A stretch of DNA of 64,000 nt from Rhizobium sp. BK196 (GCF_014193255.1 NZ_JACHZB010000001.1:401921-465920), one strand, 5' to 3'. Shown: positions 1 to 8,981, numbered from the stretch's first letter. Numbers and translations are program-made. The notes: generated by a model from the sequence alone, not told the origin.

Positions 1-1139
1 ACGTCGGTAGCCATGCCGAACCATTCGGCGATCTCGCCCTTCGCATCGAAGATCGGGATGGCGCGCGCAAAGGTCCAGCCCTCTTTGCCATCGACCCGGC
101 GCACGCGATGTTCGAGCTCGAAGGGCCGCCGCTCTCGAATGGCATGGGCAACCGCCGCGCGGATCCGCGCCCGATCCTCGGGAAAGAGATAGTCCTCCAT
201 CCAGCGCACCGTCGGCCCCTCGACATCGGAGCCGCGGCCGTCGAGCTGGCGCATCTCCTGCCAGTCCGCGCTCATGCGGTAGACGGCATCGGAGGTGGCA
301 TTGATCAGCGCGCGCATACGCTCTTCGCTGCGGCGCATCGCCTCCTCCGCCCGCCGCCGCTCAGTGATGTCCTGCATCACGGCAAGCAGCCGCGGCGGCT
401 TCTGGCTGAGGCGGGAGACGAACATTTCCAGCACCATCTGCTGCGGCTCGGACTCCCGCTCGAAGCGGATGGGCTCGCCCGTTGCCAGCACCCGGTCGTA
501 ATCGTCGTACCAGTCCTCCACCTCGTCGGGGAAGAATTCGCGGATCGCGCGGCCGGAGAGATCGGCGATGCCGAACATCGCCTGCATCGCCTTGTTCATG
601 GCGATATAGCGATAGTCGCGCCGCCCATCGGGCCGCACAGGCAACTGCTCGATGATGCAGGCGCCCTCGTCGATGCAATCGAACAGCGCCCGGTATTGCG
701 CCTCGCTCGCGCGCACCGTCGCTTCCGCCTGCTTCCTGTCCTCGATGTCGCGAAAGATGATGGCGACCTGCCGCTCTTCGGCCGCGCCGATGCGGAAGAC
801 ATGAACCTCGTGCCAGCGCCCGCCGGGCGCGTCGCCCTGATGCTCGAAGCGGGCGGGCTCGCCCGTCAGCGCCACCTTGCCGTAAATATCGAACCATCCC
901 TCATGGCTCGGCGCGAGCTCCCGCATCGTCCGCCCGGCGACCCGGAGCAGCCCCGTCTGCCGCTCGAAGGCCGGGTTGGTCAGCAGGAAACGACAGTCCC
1001 GCACCCGGCCATCGTCGTCGAACAACACCTCGATGGTGCAGAAACCATCATCGACGGAGTCGAAGAGAACCCGGTAGTGATGTTCGCTATCGTTCTCTGC
1101 CATCCCCGCCCGACCGGAGCCATGTGACTCGGTACCCAT
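1..1139 (-). CDS. Multi-PAS sensor protein, C-terminus beyond left edge
   Basis: Partial gene; about 379 codons are visible. Three consecutive PAS/PAC-type units can be read (about residues 20-130, 140-260 and 265-379). The linkers end in FRDIEDRKQAEA and MQDITERRRAEE, the usual PAC-to-PAS junctions of sensory kinases and diguanylate cyclases. No membrane segment or signal peptide precedes the first PAS, so it is probably cytoplasmic. The output domain (histidine kinase, GGDEF/EAL or other) lies off the window and cannot be named. The start is the ATG at 1139; a second in-frame ATG at 1103 is an alternative. No obvious operon partner lies upstream. Confidence 0.8.
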   Translation of the reverse strand, partial: MGTESHGSGRAGMAENDSEHHYRVLFDSVDDGFCTIEVLFDDDGRVRDCRFLLTNPAFERQTGLLRVAGRTMRELAPSHEGWFDIYGKVALTGEPARFEHQGDAPGGRWHEVHVFRIGAAEERQVAIIFRDIEDRKQAEATVRASEAQYRALFDCIDEGACIIEQLPVRPDGRRDYRYIAMNKAMQAMFGIADLSGRAIREFFPDEVEDWYDDYDRVLATGEPIRFERESEPQQMVLEMFVSRLSQKPPRLLAVMQDITERRRAEEAMRRSEERMRALINATSDAVYRMSADWQEMRQLDGRGSDVEGPTVRWMEDYLFPEDRARIRAAVAHAIRERRPFELEHRVRRVDGKEGWTFARAIPIFDAKGEIAEWFGMATD

Positions 1140-1399
1140 CCAACCCGCCTTCGCGGCCGCTCCTATCCCCACCTGCCACAGGCGCATGGCTGGATGCAGA
1201 TGCATCCGCCGCTGGTCGCCCGGGCCCGATGAACGGCCATTCCTGCTGCGTAATTAGCGCTGGGCGGATGATTTCCAAGGGAGGGCTTTGGGGGTGTCGA
1301 ACGGCGTGCCGTGGGATACCCCCTCTGTCCTGCCGGACCGCCACGTGGTGTACCCGTGCTTCTCTCTTTTCCGCGCGGCTATGCCCCGCCATCGCCGCT
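1140..1399. other. Intergenic stretch between PAS sensor and repressor gene
   Basis: About 260 bases without a convincing gene. Short reading frames here are continuations of shadow frames. No clear terminator or operator was recognised. Confidence 0.4.
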
Positions 1400-2038
1400 C
1401 TAAGGCACCACCGCCAGCACCGGCGTCGCCGTCGTGAGCGCCGCCTCCACGATCCCGCCATCAGAAAGAACCACCCTCGCCTCGCCGGTCTTGCGGGCGC
1501 GGTCGAGTTTGGCGAGGATCTGCCTGCCGCCGGCAAGGCCACAGATCGAAAGCGCGCCGATCGCACCGGGCTCGATGCCATCGGCGGGCGGAAAGAAGAA
1601 CACCGCGTCGTCCCAGATCGACAGCGGACCGGAGGAGGCCCGCACCTCGGCGGCGATGATCCGCCGATTGCGGCTGGCGCCGATCGAAAGCTGCGCCTTG
1701 TCGAGCACGGCCTGCGGCAGTGGCTGCGGTTCGGCAAGCGGGCGCACTTCGCCATCCTCGCCGATCACGGCCGAAAGCAGGATCTTCGGCCCCAGCCCCT
1801 CGCTATCTCGGGGCATGCCTGCACGCCCGGCAATCCCCGCATGGTGCATGACCTCGCTCACGGATACGCCGAGGAAGGCGGCGATCTCCACCGCCTCCTC
1901 CATCGTCATGCGGCGCTTGCCCGAGAAGGTGCGGGAGACGGCGGAGGCATCCTTGCCGAGATGGCGGGCGAGCGCGCGCAGCGATTGTCCCCTGCCGTCA
2001 AGCTGGTTGTGAAACCAGTCGCCATCGATCTCAGCCAT
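1400..2038 (-). CDS. XRE-type helix-turn-helix repressor, prophage-like
   Basis: 212 residues. The N-terminal 75 residues form an XRE/Cro-CI helix-turn-helix (SLRALARHLGKDASAVSRTF reads as the recognition unit). The rest is a C-terminal domain that resembles the S24/LexA-like half of phage repressors in length and position. I cannot identify the Ser-Lys self-cleavage dyad with certainty. It is divergent from the small gene at 2324, with a 285-base spacer holding inverted GTTGC/GCAAC repeats. This is the usual repressor/early-gene arrangement of temperate phages, so it likely represses the genes to its right. Family placement is firm for the HTH and inferred for the rest. Confidence 0.75.
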   Translation of the reverse strand: MAEIDGDWFHNQLDGRGQSLRALARHLGKDASAVSRTFSGKRRMTMEEAVEIAAFLGVSVSEVMHHAGIAGRAGMPRDSEGLGPKILLSAVIGEDGEVRPLAEPQPLPQAVLDKAQLSIGASRNRRIIAAEVRASSGPLSIWDDAVFFFPPADGIEPGAIGALSICGLAGGRQILAKLDRARKTGEARVVLSDGGIVEAALTTATPVLAVVP

Positions 2039-2084
2039 CGCGTTCCCCCATCAGCGCCCTATGCACATATGCAGTGTTGCTTAT

Positions 2085-2104
2085 TTGTTGCAAAAAAACG
2101 CAAC
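2085..2104. promoter_or_regulatory. Inverted GTTGC/GCAAC repeat, candidate repressor operator
   Basis: GTTGC (2087-2091) and GCAAC (2100-2104) face each other across an A-rich spacer, 46 bases upstream of the repressor start. A related motif recurs at 2257 and 3292. Confidence 0.45.
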
Positions 2105-2256
2105 GAGGCGCAAGCAACCGCACCGGGCTTTTTAGCCTCAACCTTTGACATGGTTGATCTGCTCAAGTTGCATCGTTACCCGGCCTTTAGGCCTGAAAAT
2201 GACCCATCTGGCGTCGAAACATAAAAGATAGGTATTTTTTCCTATTTTGGATTGAC

Positions 2257-2273
2257 GTTGCGATTTCGACAAC
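2257..2273. promoter_or_regulatory. Candidate operator GTTGCGATTTCGACAAC
   Basis: This 17-base site lies about 50 bases upstream of the gene at 2324. It differs from the site at 3292-3308 at only two positions. The shared half-sites GTTG...CAAC suggest one regulator, probably the repressor at 1400-2038. Confidence 0.5.
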
Positions 2274-2323
2274 ATAATCTCAACTCCAACAACAAGGGCC
2301 GCATCAGATGAGGGAGGATCAGC

Positions 2324-2551
2324 ATGGCTAAGGCGAAGACGCCCTGGCAGAAAGTCGCCGCCAAATTTGCGCTGACGCCTTCCAGGCTCGCAGCCGAACT
2401 CCAGCGTCATCGCTCCAAGATCTGCAGGGCGCTAAGGGACGAACACGGCCTGATCAACGGCCGCGACCAGCTGCTGCTCTTGCAGGCCGCAAGGCGCCGC
2501 GGCGTAACGCTTGCCCCTTCGGACATGACGCCGGAGGAGGAGGATGCGTAA
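2324..2551 (+). CDS. Small basic protein, possible Cro-like regulator
   Basis: 75 residues, strongly basic in its first half (KVAAKFALTPSRLAAELQRH), with a helix-turn-helix-like spacing, and acidic at the end (TPEEEDA). It is preceded by GGAGGATCAGC, a good ribosome binding site. As the first gene divergent from the repressor it sits where phages carry cro or cII, but no family was recognised. It overlaps the next gene by 8 bases, so the two are likely co-translated. Confidence 0.6.
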   Translation: MAKAKTPWQKVAAKFALTPSRLAAELQRHRSKICRALRDEHGLINGRDQLLLLQAARRRGVTLAPSDMTPEEEDA

Positions 2552-2750
2552 GGAGCCGCTTTCCATGCTGGCGCAATCGGATCTGATCGACACGCTGATC
2601 GGGCGCTGCGTCATGCGCGACGGGGCTGCGGCCAGCGAGACGCTGCTCTTCATCGATAGCGAGACCCTTGACGACCTCGTGCATCTCGCCAACCGGCTGC
2701 GACGCCTTGCCCTCTTCGAAGACCGCATCCGCGCGATGGCGTCTCAATAG
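2544..2750 (+). CDS. Small hypothetical protein
   Basis: 68 residues, mixed charge, probably helical (LDDLVHLANRLRRLALFEDR). It overlaps the preceding gene. An internal ATG at 2565 with AAGGAG ten bases upstream would give a 61-residue product and is about as likely as the start given. Function unknown; context suggests an early gene of the prophage-like module. Confidence 0.5.
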   Translation: MRKEPLSMLAQSDLIDTLIGRCVMRDGAAASETLLFIDSETLDDLVHLANRLRRLALFEDRIRAMASQ

Positions 2751-2829
2751 GGCATCGGCCGCGCCGGAAAACCAGTTCGCCAAATCAATTCGCATTGTCA
2801 CCAGAATTCCAGATCCAGTGAGGACCGAT

Positions 2830-3234
2830 ATGCAGACGATCACCACACGCCCGCCCGCAGCACCCGCGCCCGCCCCGCTCACCATCACCAAGCCGCTGCT
2901 CTGCCCCTGCTGCAAGCAGCCGGTCACCACGCCGCAGCCGGAGATCGTCATCGATCGCTACGGCCTGACGCCGATGGAAGGCCGCATCTTCCAAGCGGTC
3001 TGGAAGGGCAAGGGCCTGCCCGTAATCACCGAGCGCATCTTCACCGCCATGTATATCGACGATCCCGACGGCGGCCCCTCGCCTGACAAGATGTATCTCG
3101 CCTTCAAGGTTGCGCTTTGCCACATGCGGCAGAAGCTCGAAGGCTCCGGTATCGGCATTTCCACTGTCGGCTATCGCCGCGGCTACCGGCTGGTGCTGGA
3201 AGGCAAGTTTCCGGCCGCCGCCGCGTCCCGCTGA
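2830..3234 (+). CDS. Winged-helix DNA-binding protein with Cys-X2-Cys
   Basis: 134 residues from the ATG at 2830, preceded by GTGAGGACC. A proline/alanine-rich head is followed by CPCCKQP, a possible small zinc knuckle. The C-terminal 80 residues read like the winged helix of OmpR/PhoB-type effector domains (LTPMEGRIFQAVWKGKG, then a terminal GYRRGYRLVLEG hairpin). No receiver domain is present. Rhizobial genomes often carry such orphan winged helices next to phage-type replication genes. Its likely role is regulation or replication control within this module; this is inferred. Confidence 0.65.
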   Translation: MQTITTRPPAAPAPAPLTITKPLLCPCCKQPVTTPQPEIVIDRYGLTPMEGRIFQAVWKGKGLPVITERIFTAMYIDDPDGGPSPDKMYLAFKVALCHMRQKLEGSGIGISTVGYRRGYRLVLEGKFPAAAASR

Positions 3235-3291
3235 ATCCCCGGCACGAATAGGTGAAATGACCATGGCCGCCGCCCGTTCCGCGCCGGCCAT

Positions 3292-3308
3292 GTTGCGATT
3301 ACAACAAC
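3292..3308. promoter_or_regulatory. Candidate operator GTTGCGATTACAACAAC
   Basis: Second copy of the 17-base motif seen at 2257-2273 (15 of 17 identical). It ends 21 bases before the primase start, inside the expected promoter-to-RBS zone, so binding would block the replication gene. Confidence 0.5.
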
Positions 3309-3329
3309 ACTTCTTGCAAGAGCCGCAAC

Positions 3330-5867
3330 ATGCCTTCAGATGTCGAACGGCTTCGCCGCGATGTGTCGCTGCCCGGGACGGCGGCGGGCTATGGCTGCAG
3401 GCTCAAGAGGAACGGGCATGAGCATGTCGCCTGCTGCCCCTTCCACGCCGAGGAGACCCCGTCCTTCACCGTCTTCAGAGGGCAGGACGGCATCGAGCGC
3501 TTCCATTGCTTCGGCTGCGGCGCCGGCGGCGATGTCCTGGATTTCGTGCAGCAGATCAAGGGTGTGGATCTCGCGCAAGCCGTCCGTATCCTCGATGGCA
3601 ACAGCCATCTCGATGGCGGCGATCATATCAGGCCGAACCTGGCCCCGCGCGCGCCGCAGGTGCGCGACCCCTACGAGGGCATCACACCGATTGCCCCTCC
3701 GTCCGAGCCGGTCAAACCGGGCGCCCGCATCCGCCTCTATAACCCCAAGCGCAAGGGCGACCGCTCCGAATGGGGCTCATTTTCTCCCTCCATGGTTTTT
3801 CCCTATCGCCGCGCCGACGGCGCGCTGATCGGCTATGTGCTGCGCCATGACCTCCCCGATGGCGGCAAGGAAACGCCGATGGTCATGTTCGCCCGCCTGC
3901 CCGACGGCAAGGAGAGCTGGTGCCGCTATCCCTTTCCCAAGCCGCGCCCGCTCTATGGCGTCGAAACGCTCGGCAAGACGAAGCAGGTGATCGTCGTCGA
4001 GGGCGAGAAATGCCGCGACCGGCTGGCGGCGAAAACGGGCCGTATCGTCCTCTCCTGGGCCGGCGGCACGCAGGGCGTCAAACACACCGACTGGTCGCCG
4101 TTATCAGGCCGCGATGTGGTGATCTGGCCGGATTTCGATGCGCCTGGCCTTTCGACGGCAGACGAGATCGCCGCCATCCTCGCAGGCCTCGGCGCCCGCG
4201 TCCGGCTGACGGGTTTTGCCGATGCAAGTGCCGCCTCGGATATCGCACACTTCGCCTATTGCGACTGGCAGGCGGGCCGCCTTCCCGGCCGTAGCTGGGA
4301 TAGTGCCGATGCCGTCGATGCCGGCTGGACGCGCCTTGAGCTCGATGCCTTCATGCGCGCCACCATTCGCCGCCACGTGCCCGCCCCGGTCGAGCCGCCG
4401 CCGGCAGCGGAAGAGCTGCACCCGCAGGCACCGAAAGCGCCGCCGGTCGGCGCCGACGGCATAGACCGCATGCCGGAATGGTTTCCGAGCCAGCCCTTCG
4501 GCTCCGAAGTCTGGCTGGCGCGCATCTTCGACGAGCACCTGGCGGAAGCCTGCGGCGGGCGGATCGTCCGCGCCGATGGCAAATTCTGGGCCTATGGCCC
4601 CTCCGCCTGGCGCCCCATTCCCGAACAGAAGCTCCGCCTTGCCATGCATGCCTTCGATGCCGTCGGCATCGGCCCGAAGGAAAAGCCGCTGAAGCTCGGC
4701 AGGCACATGATCGACGGCATCCTCAACGAGCTCGGCACCCGCACTGCCGATGCCGGTTTCTTCCGCAATCCCGCCATCGGCGTCAACGCGCTGAACTGCA
4801 CCATCACGCTGGATGAGGCCGGCAAGGTGATCTGCCGCCCGCATGAACCGGATGACCGCTTCCGCTTCACGATATCAGCCGATTACAACCTGCACACCGA
4901 AAACACCCCGCCCGAGGGCTCGCTCTTACACAAGCTGCTCCACGGCGCCTTTCAGGGCGATCCCGATGCTGCCCGCAAGATCGACCTCGTCGCCGAAATG
5001 CTGGGGGCTGCCGCCTTCGGCCTTGCCACCCGTATCCGCCAGCCGAAGGCCTTCATCCTGCTCGGCGAAACCGCCAGCAACGGCAAATCCACCATCGCCT
5101 CGCTCTTTCGCGCGCTCCTGCCCGAAGGCGCCGTCTCCTCCATCTCGCCTGCCTTCTTTAATGACGAGAAGCGCATCATCAATCTTTCCGGCAAGGCGGC
5201 GAACGTCGCAGACGAGTTGAGCGCGGCGGCCATATCAGGCGAGGAGTTCAAGGCAGCCGTGACCGGCAACCCGATCGAAGGCCGCAGACTTTACAAGGAT
5301 GTCGAGAGCTTCATCCCCCGCGCACTCCATTGCTTCACCACCAACACGCTGCCGCGCTTCAACGGCGGGATAGACCGCGGGCTTCGCCGCCGCCTCGTCG
5401 TCATCCAGTTCAACCGCAGCATTCCCGAAGACGAGGTCATCCCCGATATCGCCGAGCGTATCGCGAAGGAAGAGCTGGAACTGCTGCTCGGCTTTGCCGT
5501 AGCAGGCGCCCGGCGGCTGAAGCGCAACGGCCACTACACCATCCCCGAAAGCTCCAAGGAGGCGCTGAACGCCTGGCTGCTGCTCGATCCGCTCAACGAA
5601 TGGTTCGATATCCGCATCGAGCCCACATCGAACGAACCCGCAGGCGGCTGGCTGCGCACAGTAAAACTCTTCGAGGACTTCCGCAAATGGGCGATCGAAC
5701 AGGGCTATCGCGAAAGCTTCCTGCCGCCCGTCAACACCTTCTCCCAGCGCCTGAAATCCATGCCCGATGTGCACCTGGTGCGGTTCGCAAGCGGGATGGT
5801 GGCGCAAGGCGTGAGGCTGAAGGAAGGCGCGATGAGCGCCGCGGCCAGCTACGCCGATGTGTTCTGA
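3330..5867 (+). CDS. Phage/plasmid-type primase-helicase (CHC2, Toprim, P-loop)
   Basis: 845 residues. An N-terminal CHC2-type zinc finger is visible (CPFH near residues 36-39, CFGC at 60-63). It is followed by a Toprim-like part with VVEGEK near 223 and PDFDAPG near 270, and a linker rich in Pro and Ala. A D5/P4-type helicase half follows, with Walker A GETASNGKST near 578-587 and a downstream FTTNTLPRFNGG sensor-like segment. This is the fused primase-helicase design of P4-like satellites, phages and integrative elements. It would synthesise primers and unwind DNA at the element's origin. It looks intact. The candidate operator at 3292 lies just upstream. No integrase, terminase or structural gene is found nearby, so the element is incomplete or satellite-like. 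Confidence 0.9.
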   Translation: MPSDVERLRRDVSLPGTAAGYGCRLKRNGHEHVACCPFHAEETPSFTVFRGQDGIERFHCFGCGAGGDVLDFVQQIKGVDLAQAVRILDGNSHLDGGDHIRPNLAPRAPQVRDPYEGITPIAPPSEPVKPGARIRLYNPKRKGDRSEWGSFSPSMVFPYRRADGALIGYVLRHDLPDGGKETPMVMFARLPDGKESWCRYPFPKPRPLYGVETLGKTKQVIVVEGEKCRDRLAAKTGRIVLSWAGGTQGVKHTDWSPLSGRDVVIWPDFDAPGLSTADEIAAILAGLGARVRLTGFADASAASDIAHFAYCDWQAGRLPGRSWDSADAVDAGWTRLELDAFMRATIRRHVPAPVEPPPAAEELHPQAPKAPPVGADGIDRMPEWFPSQPFGSEVWLARIFDEHLAEACGGRIVRADGKFWAYGPSAWRPIPEQKLRLAMHAFDAVGIGPKEKPLKLGRHMIDGILNELGTRTADAGFFRNPAIGVNALNCTITLDEAGKVICRPHEPDDRFRFTISADYNLHTENTPPEGSLLHKLLHGAFQGDPDAARKIDLVAEMLGAAAFGLATRIRQPKAFILLGETASNGKSTIASLFRALLPEGAVSSISPAFFNDEKRIINLSGKAANVADELSAAAISGEEFKAAVTGNPIEGRRLYKDVESFIPRALHCFTTNTLPRFNGGIDRGLRRRLVVIQFNRSIPEDEVIPDIAERIAKEELELLLGFAVAGARRLKRNGHYTIPESSKEALNAWLLLDPLNEWFDIRIEPTSNEPAGGWLRTVKLFEDFRKWAIEQGYRESFLPPVNTFSQRLKSMPDVHLVRFASGMVAQGVRLKEGAMSAAASYADVF

Positions 5868-6216
5868 GACACGCGGACAGCGAAAGCGCAGGATAAAAGT
5901 CATCCAGCTCGTCATCCTGAAGCTTCGTGACAGAGGCGAACTGCAGGAATCGTAACGAGCTGGCGTGAGTTGCCTCGCCTTGTACCGGCATTTCCGGGGC
6001 GGCATTCCACCCTGCGGATATGCCCATAGCCCTAATTGATTAGGTTTCATTCCGGAACGATCTCTCAGGATTATGGTTTTGGTACCGGCCTTCAAAAGCC
6101 GGCCGCCGCGCCCCACTCCGTTTTTCCTGTAGCGGAGGCGGCGGTCCCCCTTGTCGTGCAACAGGCACAACCGTTGCCGTTCGATCTTGTCGCGATCCAT
6201 CAAAAAGGAACGCGGC
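5868..6216. other. Intergenic 349 bases between primase and muramidase
   Basis: No gene recognised. A short hairpin (CCGGC ... GCCGG, about 6084-6103) is present, weak as a terminator because no T-run follows. Confidence 0.35.
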
Positions 6217-7008
6217 ATGGCCAGCACGAATTTCTCCGAATGCCTTTCGATCACGCTTGCATCCGAAGGCGGCCTCTCCCTGGAGCGCACCGATCCCGGC
6301 AACTGGACCGGCGGCAGGATCGGCAAGGGCACGCTGAAAGGCACCAAATACGGCATCTCGGCCGCCGCCTTTCCCGCCCTCGACATCCGCAGCCTGACGC
6401 TCGACGACGTCAAACCCATCTACAAGGCCAGATACTGGGACGAGATCGGCGGCGACACCCTGCCTGCAGGCTTCGACCTCGCCACCTTCGACTACGCCGT
6501 CAACTCCGGCCCCGCCCGGGCGCTCCGCGACGCCCAGGCCGTCATCGGCGCCCCCGCCGACGGCAAATCCGGCCCGCTGACCCGCGCCAAAGCCGCAACC
6601 GCCGGCACCAGGGAAATCAAGGCCCTTTGCGCCCGCCGCCTGAGCTTCATGCAAAGCCTTGCGATCTGGAAAACCTATGGCAAGGGCTGGTCGGCGCGCG
6701 TGGCGAAGATCGAGGCGAAGGCGGTCGCGATGCATCTCCGTGGGCAGCCGAGCGTGGATGCGAAGGCGGCGCTGGCGGATGAGGCAAAGAAGGCCGAGAA
6801 GGCGGCCGCAACGCTGCGGAAGGCGGGAGCGGCAATTGCCGTATCGGCGTCGGGCGGGGCCGGAACGGGCGCGGCGCTGCCGGCGGAGCCGAATTTGCTG
6901 GTGCTTGGTGGGGTGATGATCGTGGGGCTTGTGGCGGCGGGCTTGCTGGTGGTGAAGGCCGCAAGAGAGAAGGAACGCGCAGAGGCATACCGGGCGGCCG
7001 GGCGGTAA
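6217..7008 (+). CDS. GH108-type N-acetylmuramidase (endolysin-like) with C-terminal membrane anchor
   Basis: 263 residues from the ATG at 6217 (AAAAAGGA upstream). The first 165 residues match the glycoside hydrolase 108 layout. The catalytic Glu is in LASEGGLSLERTDPGNWTGG, followed by GTKYGIS and the DYAVNSGPARA segment of the family. It would cleave the N-acetylmuramic acid-N-acetylglucosamine bond of peptidoglycan. An Ala/Lys-rich linker leads to a C-terminal hydrophobic helix (VMIVGLVAAGLLVVKAA, about residues 228-246) with a basic tail, so it is probably membrane tethered. No signal peptide is seen. Phage endolysins and rhizobial gene transfer or secretion loci both use this family; the neighbours favour a phage origin. 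Confidence 0.85.
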   Translation: MASTNFSECLSITLASEGGLSLERTDPGNWTGGRIGKGTLKGTKYGISAAAFPALDIRSLTLDDVKPIYKARYWDEIGGDTLPAGFDLATFDYAVNSGPARALRDAQAVIGAPADGKSGPLTRAKAATAGTREIKALCARRLSFMQSLAIWKTYGKGWSARVAKIEAKAVAMHLRGQPSVDAKAALADEAKKAEKAAATLRKAGAAIAVSASGGAGTGAALPAEPNLLVLGGVMIVGLVAAGLLVVKAAREKERAEAYRAAGR

Positions 7009-7268
7009 AGACGGAAGCAGGTCCTCTCGGGTGTGAACGTCACCGGCTCGCTGAGCAGCCCACAGATCCACTTATCCCAAAGGTGCTTCCGCGAAAGGGT
7101 CCGTCGATCGCGACTACGCACACGTCATCCACTCATGAACTTTTCAACCAGCTATAGAAGAAATGAGAAACTGCGAAGAACAGAATTCCCGCACCACGAG
7201 AATCAAAATAAAGGTAGCCCGCCAATCACAGCACAAGAGGCTGTCAGCAGCATAATTGAGGGATAATC

Positions 7269-7610
7269 ATGCGCGCCTATATTGCATTGACATTGATTGC
7301 CACCGGATTGCTCACCGGCTGTATGCCGACCGAGAAACAATATGATGCAGCTGTCAGAGTGGCGCGTGGCAGCGAGAGTCAGAGAAACGGGCTTTTGAAC
7401 GAGTGCATCAGGCAGCTCGGCTTATCCGACACGAAGGCCCGCCATAACGCCGCACTCTTCCTGAACGTGGCAGAGAAGGACGCTCCGAAGATTGCCTGCA
7501 GCCGATACACAAATGCGATCGTTTCCGGCGACATAACTTATCAGGACATGCTCGACATCAAGAACCGCCGCTACACTCCCAAGCTGATCAAGATCTTCCA
7601 GGGCCGATAG
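7269..7610 (+). CDS. Small lipoprotein
   Basis: 113 residues with a classic lipoprotein signal; the lipobox LLTGC ends in Cys18. The mature part is about 95 residues, mostly helical, with two further Cys (in NECIRQLG and KIACSRY). No family recognised. The start ATG follows GAGGGATAATC. Its C-terminal 24 codons recur, frameshifted, at 8848-8922, so a second copy existed nearby. Base composition just upstream is more AT-rich than the neighbours, compatible with acquired DNA. Confidence 0.7.
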   Translation: MRAYIALTLIATGLLTGCMPTEKQYDAAVRVARGSESQRNGLLNECIRQLGLSDTKARHNAALFLNVAEKDAPKIACSRYTNAIVSGDITYQDMLDIKNRRYTPKLIKIFQGR

Positions 7611-7866
7611 GCTGAGCGCCTGTCACTCCTGCCCTCTCACGCTCGCCGCTTCAGGCGAGAAGCGGGCGTGACGCGATTACAGGCGCCAGCACAAGGCAAA
7701 CGGACACGTCATCGCTTGTATCGGCTTGAGAGCCCCGGCAACTGGGTCTGACAAGGAAACCTTGGGCGTCCGCACATTGCATTCCTTCGCTTCCTTCCCA
7801 GATCACTCATAATGGCTTGCCCGGCGAGCGCGTCGCCACCTGGATGCGCACGTCGCAGGGGAACAC

Positions 7867-8145
7867 ATGAAAAAGCCGAAGCGGATCGAAGAGATGAATA
7901 CGATGGAGCGCGCCGATACGCTGCGGCGGCTGAGCCAGACGCTGCACTTTTCGGCTGTCGTCGCCAGGCAGGCAGGTGACAGGGCTTGCAAGCAGCTGGA
8001 AGAACTGGCCGACAGGCTGCTGCGCGATGGCCCTGCAATATCGGCAGATCGCTCCGAAGTCGCGCTTAACGTCATTGCCGAAGCCATGGATCTGCTCGGG
8101 CGCTTCGAGATGAACCATCCGGGCAGCAAGTCGATACTGCATTGA
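7867..8145 (+). CDS. Hypothetical helical protein
   Basis: 92 residues, soluble, highly helical, with heptad-like leucines (QLEELADRLLRDG). A ribosome binding site (AGGGGAACAC) precedes the ATG. I recognise no family. Alternative downstream starts exist at Met10 and Met13. The coding bias fits a real gene, and 250 bases of sequence without genes precede it. Confidence 0.55.
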   Translation: MKKPKRIEEMNTMERADTLRRLSQTLHFSAVVARQAGDRACKQLEELADRLLRDGPAISADRSEVALNVIAEAMDLLGRFEMNHPGSKSILH

Positions 8146-8241
8146 CCCCGGCCCCGTGGCCGATCATACCCTTGCCTCCGAACGCGGCCTTTGACGATGA
8201 GCGGCAGCAGGCGTTATCTTCTGCCGCAGGAGGATGAGCGC

Positions 8242-8502
8242 ATGAGCAAACGTCGGTGGGAAACGCCTGTCATGGTCGTCTGCAAACGCAGTGGACAGAT
8301 GCTGCTGGTCGCGACCACCGAGGAAGCGCTGAACATGCTGCTCACAGCCTGGCCGGTCTCGACGGGAAAGGCATTTTTCCGAGCGCTGCAGGCCTGCGCC
8401 GATGTCGAATCCGGGCTGCGCACGCCGCACGAAGCCCGCGATTGTTTCATTGCCGCTGCCCGGGAAGCAGAGATTCCGATCGAGGTGGCGCTTACGGGCT
8501 GA
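8242..8502 (+). CDS. DUF982 family protein
   Basis: 86 residues from the ATG at 8242, with AGGAGG seven bases upstream. It shows the DUF982 pattern that is expanded in Rhizobiales: a starting W-x-x-PV strand, EEALNMLLTAWPVSTGKAFF, a conserved Cys in LQACADVESG, then AR-x-x-FIAAAREAEI. The family is small, cytoplasmic, of unknown function, and frequent near plasmid or accessory genes. The longer upstream start at 8191 is less likely because the Shine-Dalgarno sequence lies inside that extension. Confidence 0.85.
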   Translation: MSKRRWETPVMVVCKRSGQMLLVATTEEALNMLLTAWPVSTGKAFFRALQACADVESGLRTPHEARDCFIAAAREAEIPIEVALTG

Positions 8503-8617
8503 AAGCGCCCGCGGAATGCAGCCCACTTCCCTAAAGTTTTGAGTGGCCGAATTTTGGTATCGAGACACGACTGCCGATTTTTTAATGAAGATCGGTGACC
8601 CCGATATGCGGCGACCC

Positions 8618-8657
8618 CAAAAAGCGCTCGCCACCTCGTATGACTAAGCGCTTTTTG
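8618..8657. terminator. Strong bidirectional hairpin terminator
   Basis: A perfect 11-base inverted repeat, CAAAAAGCGCT (8618-8628) and AGCGCTTTTTG (8647-8657), separated by 18 bases, with an A-run before and T-run after. It follows the DUF982 gene. Confidence 0.65.
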
Positions 8658-8847
8658 ACCTGACGGAATCTCCCGCCGAGCCGTTACAGCATCGGCGGGA
8701 AGATCGGGATCGATTTTCGGAAAGCCCGATGTGCGGGTTCAAAAAGTCGAAGCGTTCTTGGCGCGTGCGAATGGACGCACGCCGGTTTTTCGATAACGAG
8801 CCGTTTAACAACGCGCTGCGGCCTGCGGCTTTTTACGGCCGAGCCGC

Positions 8848-8922
8848 CTATCAGGACATGCTCGACATCCAAAATCGCCGCTATACACCCGAAGCTGATC
8901 GATATCTTGCAGGGCCGTTGAG
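8848..8922 (+). pseudogene. Frameshifted remnant of the small lipoprotein gene
   Basis: This stretch aligns with 7538-7610, the end of the lipoprotein gene. The 19 bases TCAGGACATGCTCGACATC are identical, followed by a diverged match through the last codons. One base is inserted (CCCGAAGCTG against CCCAAGCTG), which shifts the frame, and the stop codon is lost. Nothing of the N-terminal part or lipobox was recognised upstream. It is best read as a decayed partial duplication. Confidence 0.7.
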
Positions 8923-8981
8923 GCCGAAGCCGGATGCGTTGGCGCCCGCCATTGCGCAGGGCCGGCGCTGGACAATGCCGC

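Noticed and set aside
108..1127. A 339-codon plus-strand frame
   Set aside because: It is antisense to a clear PAS-domain protein and its translation shows no family pattern.
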